From Gemmatimonas sp. (lineage in GTDB: Bacteria; Gemmatimonadota; Gemmatimonadetes; Gemmatimonadales; Gemmatimonadaceae): a stretch of DNA of 64,000 bases. Below, one piece after another: positions 18,234 to 26,882 of this stretch. Both the position numbers and the translations under genes were made by a program. The number at the start of each line of letters is the position of its first letter. Position 1 is the first letter of the stretch. The notes below the pieces were generated by a model that was given only the letters and a program-made list of their open reading frames with translations, was not told the origin of the DNA and ran no database searches. The DNA is taken from positions 62,001 through 126,000 of the forward strand of contig NZ_JAPZSK010000009.1 in the NCBI RefSeq assembly GCF_027531815.1, read 5' to 3'.

Positions 18234-19865
18234 TTACGGTTGAGTGATCCAGAGCGGTTTGGTGTGGAAATCGAGTGCGAGCCCACCGATCTTGTCGAGC
18301 GCCGCTCGATTCCAGACATATTCGGAGTTGAACCGCGCCCGGATGCGATGTACGATCTTCCCGTCGTTGTCTGGGAAGAGCACCGTCGGGATGGCGAAGC
18401 CGGGGAAGACCTGCTGCCCCGTCTGGGGATCGATGCCGGTGTAGTTGAAGCGGCGCATGTCCATCCACGTCTCCACGTGTGCCCACCCCCACTGGGCGAT
18501 GTACTTCTGCGTCATGATCTGCGTGAGCGTGAGACTCCCCACACTGGGCATGATGGCCGGACTCGCCAGAAACGCCGACCGTTCCGCCGCACTGATCTGC
18601 GCCACCGCCTGCCCATCATCGAGGTTGCGTGCGTTCACGAAGTCCAAGTGTGACGACACGCCGTTCGTGTACGCCTGCAGCGCCACCGCCCGGTTCCCGG
18701 AGCGGAACGCGGCTTCGGCTTTGATGAACTGCAGCTGACTGTACGTCATGATCGGGAACCGGCTCCGATCGGCGAACAGATACCGCGACGGCTGACCGGC
18801 TCCCGCCGTGCCCACGTAGCCGAAAAGATTGTTCGGCTGCTGCGCTGCCGGCAGCGCGGTGGTACCGACCTGATTGTCCCGCCCACGGAACTGTCCGTCG
18901 GGCGCCGGTGCCAGCATGCGGCTCAGCCGCGGGTCCACCACGCCACCGAAGACGGTGCCGTTCATCAGATTCACGACGAAGTTGGTCTGCCGGTAGTTCG
19001 TCAGGTTGTTGCGACGTGGGCCCCAGAAGTTGGCGTCGGCATTGTCCGCACTGGTGCCGCTGTAGGCCAGCAGGGCATCGTCGGCATTGCTCGTGAACGA
19101 CAGGTCCACCGCGGCGATCACTTCCTGCGGGCGATAGCTGCCCTTGTTGCTGTAGTGATTGAGTGCCATGGCCTTCAGGCCGTACGCGAAGCGCAACCAC
19201 CGCACCCGGTCGCCGCCGTAGACGCGATCGAAGCGGGCTAGAAACTGCTGACTCACTGCCCCATCGGTCCGCTGCAGGTTCTTGATCGCCTCGTCGAGCA
19301 GGCGGAGCGTTTCCTGATACGCGAACTCCTGCGTGTCGTAGTCGAAGGTAAAGCGGGTCTGGTCGAAGGCCTGCTTGATGATCAGTTCACCGTGCACGTC
19401 CGTGACCTTGAGCCATCCCCACGCCTGAATCGCCTGACCGATGCCGAGCAGGTCCCAGCGTTCCTCGGCCTTGGCAATCTCGATCATGTCGACCAGGTTC
19501 TGGCCGATGCTCCAATACACGTCACGCCAGAGCTGACCACCATTGTCGGAGGTGGGATCGTAGCCCATGCGATCCCACGTGCTGGCCAGGGTTGCCCCGG
19601 ACGGCAGGGTCCAGTTCTGCGTGTAGCGCCCGATGAATCGGCCGTCGAATTGCTCCGAGGTGGCCACCCAGTGCAGGATCGGCGGCAGATAGAGATTGGC
19701 CGAGACACGCTGCGGCGCGTTCGGATTCTCGTTCACGTCGAGGAAGTTCTGGCACCCGGCCGCGAGGGCGAGAGTACCACCCAGCAGGGCCGTGCGAAAG
19801 CGCGTGGCAGTCACGCGAATGGGAAGTCGCGTCGCGAGCGACGCCGTGGATTGAGTGCGTCGCAT
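18234..19865 (-). CDS. SusD/RagB-family nutrient-binding lipoprotein
   Basis: Protein of 543 aa. A signal sequence ends at AAGC (about residue 38), followed by NFLDVNENPNAPQ, a typical SusD-like start. TPR-type helices and the conserved segment WRDVYWSIGQNLVDMIEIA agree with the SusD_2 class. It caps a SusC barrel and captures oligomeric substrates (peptides or glycans) at the cell surface. It follows the SusC gene with a 2-bp gap and precedes the DUF4397 gene. No glycosidase or peptidase is adjacent, so the substrate is unknown. Confidence 0.92.
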   Translation of the reverse strand: MRRTQSTASLATRLPIRVTATRFRTALLGGTLALAAGCQNFLDVNENPNAPQRVSANLYLPPILHWVATSEQFDGRFIGRYTQNWTLPSGATLASTWDRMGYDPTSDNGGQLWRDVYWSIGQNLVDMIEIAKAEERWDLLGIGQAIQAWGWLKVTDVHGELIIKQAFDQTRFTFDYDTQEFAYQETLRLLDEAIKNLQRTDGAVSQQFLARFDRVYGGDRVRWLRFAYGLKAMALNHYSNKGSYRPQEVIAAVDLSFTSNADDALLAYSGTSADNADANFWGPRRNNLTNYRQTNFVVNLMNGTVFGGVVDPRLSRMLAPAPDGQFRGRDNQVGTTALPAAQQPNNLFGYVGTAGAGQPSRYLFADRSRFPIMTYSQLQFIKAEAAFRSGNRAVALQAYTNGVSSHLDFVNARNLDDGQAVAQISAAERSAFLASPAIMPSVGSLTLTQIMTQKYIAQWGWAHVETWMDMRRFNYTGIDPQTGQQVFPGFAIPTVLFPDNDGKIVHRIRARFNSEYVWNRAALDKIGGLALDFHTKPLWITQP

Positions 19866-19867
19866 GG

Positions 19868-22800
19868 TCAGTATCCCAGCGTGATGCCGAAGGAGAACCC
19901 GCGCGGCATCGGGAAGTTGCCGAAATCGATGCCCACCGCGCCCGAGCCGCCCACGGCAGCCGTGTTGCCGTTCACGATCGGGTCGAGGCCGGAGTAATTG
20001 GTGAACAGCAGGAGGTCGGTGCCGCGGATGAACGCGCTCGCGCGCCGGGCCCGCACGTAGTGACCGGGGAACTCCATGCGCAGGGTCACGTCGCGCAGTC
20101 GCACCCAGTGCACGTTCTTCTCGACGAACAGCTCCTCGCTCATACCCGTGTAGAACGCCGGCTGCACGGCGGGGATGACCACGATCCCGTTCGGGGTGGG
20201 GGTGGCCGAGTTCTCGCGCCCGTCACGCAGTACGCCAGGCACGATACGCGCCTGGTCGCGATCGAGCGTCTGCATGGAGAGTCCGCGCGTCGTGAGAAAG
20301 TGCTGCGTGGCGTTGAACACGTCGCCGCCGCGGCGGAAATCCCACAACATGGTGACCGACGCCCGCTTGTACTTCAAGTTGTTCGTGACACCCATCGTCC
20401 AGAGCGGCTGCCGGTCATAGCCCGCATCGATGAAGGTGGTGCTGCGGATGGGCAGGCCCGTCGTGGGGTCGATGAGCAGCTGCCCCTGGTTGTTCCGCTG
20501 ATAGAACAGACCCGTCATGGAGCGCGTGGACAGCCCTGGCGCTACCCCGTTGCGGATGTTGCCGTACAACCACGTGTCCGACACGTACGACTCGGGGAGC
20601 TCGTTCGGCAAGTTGAGGACCCGTCCGCGCGCCTGCTCGTAGTTGGCAATCAGTTCCCACGAGAGGTCGCTGGTCTGGACAGGTACGGCGCGTGCCACCA
20701 CTTCCACGCCGGTATTGCGGGTCCGTGCCCCGTTCAGGTTGAACAGGATGAAACCCGTGCCGTAGGACCCGCGGATGTCGTTGACGATCTGGTCTTTCGT
20801 TTCCTTGCGGTAGACCGTCACGTCGAGCCCAATCCGGTCGTTGAGACTTGCGAGCTCGAACCCGCCCTCACGTGAGGCGGCGAACTCCGGGCGCAATCCA
20901 AGGTTCGGGCCGGTAAAGCCGTAGCCGTAGCCGCCGCCGGTGGTGGTCTTCGACTCGAGGAACGGCCGATACGCGTAGGGTCGGGCGTCACGCCCCACCT
21001 CGGCGTAACTGGCCCGCACCTTGGCCGTCATGAACTTGCCTATGGCCGGCACGGCATCCGAAACGATCACCGAGCTCTGCACCGACGGATAGAAGAACGA
21101 GTTGCGCTCGATCGGGATCGTCGATGTCCAGTCGTTGCGTCCGGTCACGGTTACGAACGCCCAGTTGTTGTATCCGAGCTGCGCCTGACCGAAGGCGCTC
21201 ACCAGGCGGCGCTGCGCAATCGTGGTGCGGGCGAAGCGGGTGGCAATGTCGGTGTTGTTGATCGAGACGAAGTTCGGATCGAGAAAGTTGCGGCCGCTTT
21301 CGGCGTTCACCTCGCTCTTCGAGTCTGACAGGGCGTGACCCACCAGACCGCTCAGTGTGAAGCCCCTGCCGATCCGCTGCCGATTGATGTTGAAGATCGT
21401 CTGGGTGTTGATGTTGCGCGTCACATCCACGGCGTTGTCCATGATGCCGTTGTTCGTGAAGCCTACCGAGCTCTCGGGGTGCCGCAGGATCTGGTTCGAA
21501 TTCGTGTAGTTGTCGACACCGATGTTGGTCTTGATGGAGCCCCACGAGAACGGCGTGACGGTGAGCCCGAGATTCGGGAAGATGCGATTCGTACGCGCCT
21601 GGATCAGGTTTCGGCTCACGCTGAAGTACGGGTTGTCCACCTCCGCATTGGCCGCCAGGGCGGTGATGCGGCGGCGCGTACCGGCAGGAGAAAGGAAATC
21701 ACCCGCGTTGTCGGTCTGCGGCCAGAGCAGCAGACCGAGCAGCGGACCGTTGCCGCCCTTCTCCGGCTGGTCGTTGGTGGACTGCACGTAGAGCATGGAC
21801 AGGTCAGCGCGCACGTACTTGTTCACCTGCGCGTTCATGGCGCCGGTGAGGTTGATGCGCTGCAGCTGGGAGTTGGGAATGACGCCGAGATTGCGATTCA
21901 GGTTCCCCGAAATGCGGTAGCCGACCTTGTTGTCGCTGGTCGCGCCGCTGAACGTAAGCACGTGCTGCTGTGACACGGCGGTGCGGAAGAACCCGTCCAC
22001 ATTGTTGAAGAGCTGCACGCCCGGCGCATACGGCGCCCCGAAGTACTGGAACGACCCGAGTGTGGCCCCCGCCTGCGAGGTCGGGCCGTACACCCCCTGG
22101 ATCTCCGGCTGGGCGCGCGTGTTGTCGAGCCGCACCCAATTGCTGTACTCGAAGCCGCCGGTCCCCGCCTTGCCGCGCTTGGTGGTGATGACGATCGCGC
22201 CGTTCGCCGCGTCGATGCCATACAGCGCCGCCGCTTCCGGGCCCTTGAGCACGACGAGCGTCTCGATGTCCTCGGGGTTGATGTCGGCCGCACGATTGGT
22301 GAAGTCGATGCCGCGGTTGTTGAACGCGGTGGCCGAGCCGGGCGCGTCCGACGCGAGGACGTTGGTGTTGAGCGTCTTGTTGTCCAGCGGCAGGCCATCG
22401 ACGATCATGAGCGGCTGGTTGCTGCCGCTGATGGAACTCACGCCGCGGATGGTGATGCTCGACGACGAACCCGGCACGCCCGAGGAGCTCGTCACGTCTA
22501 CCCCGGCCACACGGCCGGCGAGCGCGTTGATGAAATTCTCACGGCCGGTCTGCGCCAGTTCGGCGCCGCTGACCGTCTGCTGGGCGCTGCCCAGTTCGCG
22601 TTTCGTGGCCGTCTGGCCAAGTGCGGTGACCACCATGGCATCGAGATTGGCCGCCGATTTCTCGAGCGACACATCGATGATGTTGGCGGCGCCGACCAGC
22701 CGTTCCTTGGGCACGTACCCGATCAGCCGGTACTGCAGGGTCTGGCCGACCCGGACGCTGATGGTGTAGATGCCACCGCTGCTGGTCTGGACGACCTGGC

Positions 22801-22945
22801 TGGTGCCTTTGACGACGACCGAAACGCCAGAGAGAGGTACATCGCCGTCGCGCGTGACGCGCCCGGTGACCGTCTTCTGCTGCGCCGAAAGCGGCGACAC
22901 GGACAGGACGGCACCCAGAAGCAACGCGAGGATGCGAATCTGCAT
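19868..22945 (-). CDS. SusC/RagA-family TonB-linked outer membrane receptor
   Basis: Protein of 1025 aa. Signal peptide MQIRILALLLGAVLSVSPLS, then a carboxypeptidase-like domain (TVTGRVTRDGDVPLSGVSVVVKG), then a TonB-dependent plug starting near LDAMVVTALG with RGVSSISGSNQPLMIVDG and AALYGIDAANGAIVITTK, the SusC signature. The remaining ~750 residues are a 22-strand barrel rich in aromatic/asparagine strands. It imports substrates with the SusD partner using TonB energy. The ATG at 22945 gives a proper signal peptide; the extension to 23035 runs through the promoter. A consensus promoter lies 28 bp upstream. Confidence 0.94.
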   Translation of the reverse strand: MQIRILALLLGAVLSVSPLSAQQKTVTGRVTRDGDVPLSGVSVVVKGTSQVVQTSSGGIYTISVRVGQTLQYRLIGYVPKERLVGAANIIDVSLEKSAANLDAMVVTALGQTATKRELGSAQQTVSGAELAQTGRENFINALAGRVAGVDVTSSSGVPGSSSSITIRGVSSISGSNQPLMIVDGLPLDNKTLNTNVLASDAPGSATAFNNRGIDFTNRAADINPEDIETLVVLKGPEAAALYGIDAANGAIVITTKRGKAGTGGFEYSNWVRLDNTRAQPEIQGVYGPTSQAGATLGSFQYFGAPYAPGVQLFNNVDGFFRTAVSQQHVLTFSGATSDNKVGYRISGNLNRNLGVIPNSQLQRINLTGAMNAQVNKYVRADLSMLYVQSTNDQPEKGGNGPLLGLLLWPQTDNAGDFLSPAGTRRRITALAANAEVDNPYFSVSRNLIQARTNRIFPNLGLTVTPFSWGSIKTNIGVDNYTNSNQILRHPESSVGFTNNGIMDNAVDVTRNINTQTIFNINRQRIGRGFTLSGLVGHALSDSKSEVNAESGRNFLDPNFVSINNTDIATRFARTTIAQRRLVSAFGQAQLGYNNWAFVTVTGRNDWTSTIPIERNSFFYPSVQSSVIVSDAVPAIGKFMTAKVRASYAEVGRDARPYAYRPFLESKTTTGGGYGYGFTGPNLGLRPEFAASREGGFELASLNDRIGLDVTVYRKETKDQIVNDIRGSYGTGFILFNLNGARTRNTGVEVVARAVPVQTSDLSWELIANYEQARGRVLNLPNELPESYVSDTWLYGNIRNGVAPGLSTRSMTGLFYQRNNQGQLLIDPTTGLPIRSTTFIDAGYDRQPLWTMGVTNNLKYKRASVTMLWDFRRGGDVFNATQHFLTTRGLSMQTLDRDQARIVPGVLRDGRENSATPTPNGIVVIPAVQPAFYTGMSEELFVEKNVHWVRLRDVTLRMEFPGHYVRARRASAFIRGTDLLLFTNYSGLDPIVNGNTAAVGGSGAVGIDFGNFPMPRGFSFGITLGY

Positions 22946-22979
22946 GTGAGGAGGGGGCCTGAGGAGGAGGGGATGGGCT

Positions 22980-23008
22980 ACCTTACCTGTGATGGTGAGT
23001 GCTGTCAA
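22980..23008 (-). promoter_or_regulatory. Sigma-70-like promoter of the SusCD operon
   Basis: On the minus strand, TTGACA at 23008-23003 is followed by exactly 17 bp and TAAGGT at 22985-22980. The -35 is a perfect match; the -10 matches at the three most conserved positions. Transcription would start near 22973, giving a leader of about 28 nt before the ATG. It is the best promoter-like arrangement seen in this window. Confidence 0.6.
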
Positions 23009-23074
23009 TTCAGGCCGCTCGTGTGACGCGTCCAATTCCGCTATTGTTTGCCCCCACCCGCCCGCGCCACGCTC

Positions 23075-24121
23075 ATGTCCGATTACCTGTCCGTCCCGTG
23101 TCCGCTCCCCCTGCCGGCGCTTCCGCCACGTCTGCCGTCACGCGTTCTCGTTACCGGGGGCGCCGGGTTCATCGGCAGCGCGCTGGTGTGGGCGCTCAAC
23201 GGCCTCGGCGTTGAACGCATTGTCGTAACCGACCGGCTGGGACAGGACGAAAAGTGGCGCAACCTCGTGCCGCTGCGCTTCGAGGACTATCTGGAGGCCG
23301 ACGACCTCATGGCCCCCCTCGAGCGGGGCGCCCTGGGGCGGTTCGACCTCGTCCTGCACCTCGGGGCCTGCTCGGCCACCACCGAACGTGACGCGAGCTT
23401 TCTGGCCAAGAACAACTTCGAGTACACCAAGCAGCTGGCGCACTGGGCGCTCGGGCACGAGGTCCGCTTCGTGTACGCCTCCAGCGCCGCCACGTATGGG
23501 GACGGCGCACAAGGGATGGACGACACCCACGACGAAACAGCCGCGCTCACGCGATTGCGGCCGCTCAACGCCTACGGGTACTCCAAGCACCTGTTCGACC
23601 AGTACGCCGCCGCCATGGGCGTGCTCCCCAATGTCGTGGGGCTCAAGTACTTCAACGTGTACGGCCCCAACGAGGCGCACAAAGGCGACATGCGCTCGCT
23701 GGTGCACAAGGCCTACGGGCAGATCGAAGCCACGGGACGCGTGCAGCTGTTCCGCTCGTACCGCCCCGAGTTCCGTGATGGCGAGCAGCGCCGCGACTTC
23801 CTCTACGTAAAGGATGCCGTGGCCATGACGTTGCACCTCGCCATGACACCGCAGGCCGGTGGCCTCTACAACATTGGCAGTGGGGAGGCGCACACCTGGC
23901 TCGCCCTCACCGGCGCGCTGTTCGCGGCGCTCGGCCGGGAGCCGCAGGTGGAGTTCATCGACATGCCGGACAGCCTGCGCGCCAAGTACCAGTATCACAC
24001 GCAGGCCGGTATCGCGAAGCTGCGCGCGACCGGCTACGACGCGCCCGTCACGCCGCTGGCGCTGGCCGTGCAGGACTACGTGCAGGGCTACCTCGTGGGG
24101 GACCGTCGGCTCGGTGACTGA
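23075..24121 (+). CDS. hldD: ADP-L-glycero-D-manno-heptose 6-epimerase
   Basis: NADP-dependent extended SDR of 348 aa epimerising ADP-D,D-heptose for lipopolysaccharide inner core. VLVTGGAGFIGSALVWALN starts at about residue 25; HLGACSATTERD, YASSAATYG and YGYSKHLFDQY (catalytic Tyr and Lys) are HldD-specific, as are NVYGPNEAHKGDMRS and FRDGEQRRDFLYVKD. Start at 23075 (MSDYLSVP). The extra ~20 N-terminal residues are unusual, and a later start is possible. Its presence supports an LPS-bearing organism. It is divergent from susC, and the ABC transporter gene follows 5 bp after its stop. Confidence 0.93.
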   Translation: MSDYLSVPCPLPLPALPPRLPSRVLVTGGAGFIGSALVWALNGLGVERIVVTDRLGQDEKWRNLVPLRFEDYLEADDLMAPLERGALGRFDLVLHLGACSATTERDASFLAKNNFEYTKQLAHWALGHEVRFVYASSAATYGDGAQGMDDTHDETAALTRLRPLNAYGYSKHLFDQYAAAMGVLPNVVGLKYFNVYGPNEAHKGDMRSLVHKAYGQIEATGRVQLFRSYRPEFRDGEQRRDFLYVKDAVAMTLHLAMTPQAGGLYNIGSGEAHTWLALTGALFAALGREPQVEFIDMPDSLRAKYQYHTQAGIAKLRATGYDAPVTPLALAVQDYVQGYLVGDRRLGD

Positions 24122-24126
24122 GCCTC

Positions 24127-25791
24127 ATGGCGGATAACCGGGCGCGATTCGCGCTGGCGCTCCTCGCCTTCGGTGTTGCGGCGTGCGGTGGTGAAGCCCC
24201 GGCACCGTCCGGCGCCGGGGCGACGGTATTGCGCTGGGGTGGCGACGCCGAGGGTGGCGCGCCGTTCGTGGAGGCCGACCCGTCGAATCCGTCGGTGGTC
24301 CGCGGCTTCGACGTGGAGATCGCCGAGCTGATGGCCCAGGGGCTCGGGCGTTCGGCGCGCTTCACCCAGGTGGCGTGGGCCAGTATCGAACCGTCGGTGG
24401 CGCGCGGCGACTTCGACGTAGGGATGTCGGGGGTCGAGGACCGGTCCGAGCTGCGGGCGCGCTTCGCGGTGAGCCTCCCGTACTTCGAGTTCCGGCAGGT
24501 GCTGGCGGTGCGCACGGCCGATACGGCGCGCTATCGCACGCTCGCCCAGCTTGCCGGTCGGCGCGTAGCCACGCTGGGTGCGACCGGCGCCTACCGACTG
24601 TTGCTGGCCGCGCAGCAGGCGCACGGCGTGGTGCCGGTGAGCTACGACGACGACGTGCACCCGTACACCGACCTCGTGGAGGGGCGCGTGGACGCGGTGC
24701 TGCTGGATCATGTGATCGCCGACCGGGCCTTGCAGCGCACGGGCGGATTCGTGATTCAGCCCGCGGAGGTGGCGCGGGGGGCCTACGTGGCGGTCTTCGC
24801 GCGCAACCAAGCCGCGCTGCGCGACTCGGCCAACCGCGTGCTCGCCGCGCGACTGCGTGACGGCACACTGGCGGCCGTGTTCCGGAAGTGGGGCGTGTGG
24901 GATGCCGAGCAGTCGGCGTATCAGCAGCGGCTGATCGCATCGCTCCAGCCAGGGTCGGGGTCAGGGTCGGGGTCAGGGTTGGGGTCAGGGTTGGGGTCAG
25001 GGTTGGGGTCAGGGTCGGGGTCAGGGTCGGGGTCAGGGTTGGGGTCAGGGTCGGGGTCAGGGTTGGGGTCAGGGTCGGGGTCAGAGCTGGGGTCAGAGCT
25101 GGGGTCAGAGCTGGGGTCAGAGCTGGGGTCGGAGCTGGGGTCGGGGACGGTCGGCGCCAGGTCGGTGTGGGCGTACGCGCCATCGCTGCTGCGTGCGGCG
25201 GCCATCACGCTGGGCATTTCGGTGGCCGCCATGCTGCTGGCCGTGCTGCTTGGCAGCGGCATCGCCGCCGGTCGGGTGTACGGCGGCCCCGTGACGCGCG
25301 GGGCACTGGCCACCTACGTGGAGATCGTGCGCGGCACGCCGGTGCTGCTGCAGCTGTTCGTGCTGTACTACGGCCTCAGTGCGGTGGTGCGGCTCCCGGC
25401 GCTGCTCGCCGCCATCATCGGTCTCGGGCTCAACTATGCCGCCTACGAGTCGGAGATCTACCGCAGTGCGCTGCAGGCGGTGCCGCGGCTCCAGCTCGAA
25501 GCCGCCCGCACCCTCGGGCTCAGCGAATGGCAGCTGTTCCGGCTCGTGCGCGGACCGCAGGCCTTCCGCCTCGCGCTGGCGCCCATGACGAACGATTTCG
25601 TGGCGCTGCTCAAGGACTCGTCGCTGGTCAGTGTCATCACCGTCGTGGAGCTCACCAAGCAAACGGCCATCTACGCCACCAACGTGGGGAGCTGGCTGGT
25701 ACCGGGGTTGGCCTGTGGTGCCATGTACCTGGCGCTGTCACTGCCCCTGTCGCGCCTGGCGCGCCGTCTGGAGGCGCGATGGAATCGATGA
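24127..25791 (+). CDS. Amino-acid ABC transporter: lipoprotein substrate-binding domain fused to permease through a Gly/Ser repeat linker
   Basis: Protein of 554 aa. A lipobox (FGVAAC) near residue 20 is followed by a SBP_bac_3 domain, residues ~35-275: GFDVEIAELMAQGL, then FDVGMSGVEDRSELR, typical of polar amino-acid binding proteins. Residues 276-341 are a repetitive Gly-Ser/Gly-Leu/Glu-Leu linker made from hexamer repeats. The permease half has about five TM segments from residue 350, with the EAA loop EAARTLGLSEWQLFRLVRGPQAFR. Fusions of binding domain and permease are known (GlnP-type), so architecture and substrate class are sound. The linker is the odd part. The ATPase gene overlaps the end of this one. 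Confidence 0.9.
   Translation: MADNRARFALALLAFGVAACGGEAPAPSGAGATVLRWGGDAEGGAPFVEADPSNPSVVRGFDVEIAELMAQGLGRSARFTQVAWASIEPSVARGDFDVGMSGVEDRSELRARFAVSLPYFEFRQVLAVRTADTARYRTLAQLAGRRVATLGATGAYRLLLAAQQAHGVVPVSYDDDVHPYTDLVEGRVDAVLLDHVIADRALQRTGGFVIQPAEVARGAYVAVFARNQAALRDSANRVLAARLRDGTLAAVFRKWGVWDAEQSAYQQRLIASLQPGSGSGSGSGLGSGLGSGLGSGSGSGSGSGLGSGSGSGLGSGSGSELGSELGSELGSELGSELGSGTVGARSVWAYAPSLLRAAAITLGISVAAMLLAVLLGSGIAAGRVYGGPVTRGALATYVEIVRGTPVLLQLFVLYYGLSAVVRLPALLAAIIGLGLNYAAYESEIYRSALQAVPRLQLEAARTLGLSEWQLFRLVRGPQAFRLALAPMTNDFVALLKDSSLVSVITVVELTKQTAIYATNVGSWLVPGLACGAMYLALSLPLSRLARRLEARWNR
24952..25149 (+). repeat. In-frame hexamer minisatellite encoding the transporter linker
   Basis: About 33 consecutive hexamers, mainly GGGTCA, GGGTCG and GGGTTG with later GAGCTG units, arranged partly as 12-mers. 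All units are 6 bp, so gain or loss of copies keeps the reading frame. All six frames are open across it, which explains several long false frames here. The encoded peptide alternates G-S, G-L and E-L. The 5' part mixes Ser and Leu types, while the 3' part is a clean G-S-E-L block, implying separate expansions. Confidence 0.95.
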
Positions 25792-26570
25792 GCCCCACGC
25801 CGTCAGTGGCCGGCGACCCGCTGCTGCAGGTGACGCAGCTGCGTCTCGCACGGCGGCATGCCGGGGTCACGCAGGATGTGCTGCGCGAGGTCTCGCTCGA
25901 TCTCGCCCCGGGGCGCGTGTGCGCGCTCATGGGGGTGAGCGGCGCAGGCAAGAGCACCGTGCTGCGCACGATCGTGGCACTCGAGCCGTTCGAGGCGGGA
26001 CGCATTGCGGTGGATGGCGTGACGCTCACGCCCGGTCCGCTGCCGCGCGAATCGGCGCTGCGTCCGCTGCGCCGCAGGGTGGGCATGGTGTTCCAGCAGC
26101 ACGCGCTCTTCCCGCACCTCACCGTGCACGAAAACGTCGCGCTGGCGCCGGTACACGCGCTCGGAGCCACCCGCGAGCACGCCGGCGGCGTGGCCGACTC
26201 GCTGCTCGCGTCGCTGGGCGTGGCCCATCGCCGTGCGGCGTATCCCGACCAGCTCTCCGGCGGCGAAGCGCAACGCGTGGCCATTGCCCGCGCCCTGGCG
26301 CTCGATCCACCCCTGTTGCTCATGGACGAGCCCACGGCGGCACTCGATCCCGCGCGGCGCGCGGCGCTGGCCGAAACGCTGCGCGCGCTGGCGGCCGCGG
26401 GGCGCACGCTGCTCATCACGACGCACGACATCGACTTCGCTACCGAGGTGGCCGACGAGGTGGCCATCATGGCGCACGGGGAGCTCGTGGAACGTGGACC
26501 CGCGCGTCACGTGCTGGAGCAGCCGCAGCACGAGGCCACGCGCGCCCTGCTGCGGTTTGGGGAGCGGTAG
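25779..26570 (+). CDS. Amino-acid ABC transporter ATP-binding protein
   Basis: Protein of 263 aa: Walker A GVSGAGKST, Q-loop FQQHALFPHLTV, signature LSGGEAQRVAIARAL, Walker B LLLMDEPTAALDP and switch His in TTHDIDF. It matches the GlnQ/HisP polar amino-acid type and should energise the fused permease. GGAGG at 25770-25774 lies 4 nt before the ATG at 25779; a second ATG at 25788 overlaps the previous stop as ATGA and is the alternative start. Translational coupling with the transporter gene is likely. Confidence 0.93.
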   Translation: MESMSPTPSVAGDPLLQVTQLRLARRHAGVTQDVLREVSLDLAPGRVCALMGVSGAGKSTVLRTIVALEPFEAGRIAVDGVTLTPGPLPRESALRPLRRRVGMVFQQHALFPHLTVHENVALAPVHALGATREHAGGVADSLLASLGVAHRRAAYPDQLSGGEAQRVAIARALALDPPLLLMDEPTAALDPARRAALAETLRALAAAGRTLLITTHDIDFATEVADEVAIMAHGELVERGPARHVLEQPQHEATRALLRFGER

Positions 26571-26882
26571 GGTCGCGGGCAACGCGTGCCCGCGGAGATC
26601 ACGGAGGAGGTGATCGGATTGCCGGAGGTCGGACATCGGATGAATGCCGGAGGGCCGATATCGGAAACCGCGTTCGGAAGTCGGAGGTCGGAGAGTCGTG
26701 CGGCACAATGGCGCGCGCAGCGCGAGTCCGACTTCCGATCTCCGAACGCGGTGTCCCGGCTCCGATTTCGGACATGAATCCGACCTCCGACTTCCGACTG
26801 GTCCGAATCAATCGGATGGATCCGACTCCCGGAGGTCGGACGTCGGATGAATGCCGAAGCTCCGCGCCGACAGCGCCGCGCG
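26571..26882. repeat. 312-bp spacer filled with a family A half-arm and a family B palindromic array
   Basis: 26583-26613 carries one family A arm (GCGGAGATCACGGAGGAGG). From 26620 to about 26860 is a family B array of CGGAGGTCGGA-type words. Two arms, 26667-26692 and 26727-26754, are inverted repeats around a 34-nt core containing GAGTCGTGCGGCAC. A 26-bp end segment recurs directly at 26624-26649 and 26831-26856 with one mismatch. No convincing gene; frames read through it are repetitive. Confidence 0.85.

Noticed and set aside
24952-25149. CRISPR-like regular repeat
   Set aside because: Units are contiguous hexamers without unique spacers and lie in a coding frame; no cas gene is present.
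24362-25313. Long minus-strand and second-frame ORFs with PTLTP, PDPNP or VGVRVG repeats
   Set aside because: They are antisense or shifted readings of the hexamer minisatellite, which leaves all six frames open; no family features outside the repeat.
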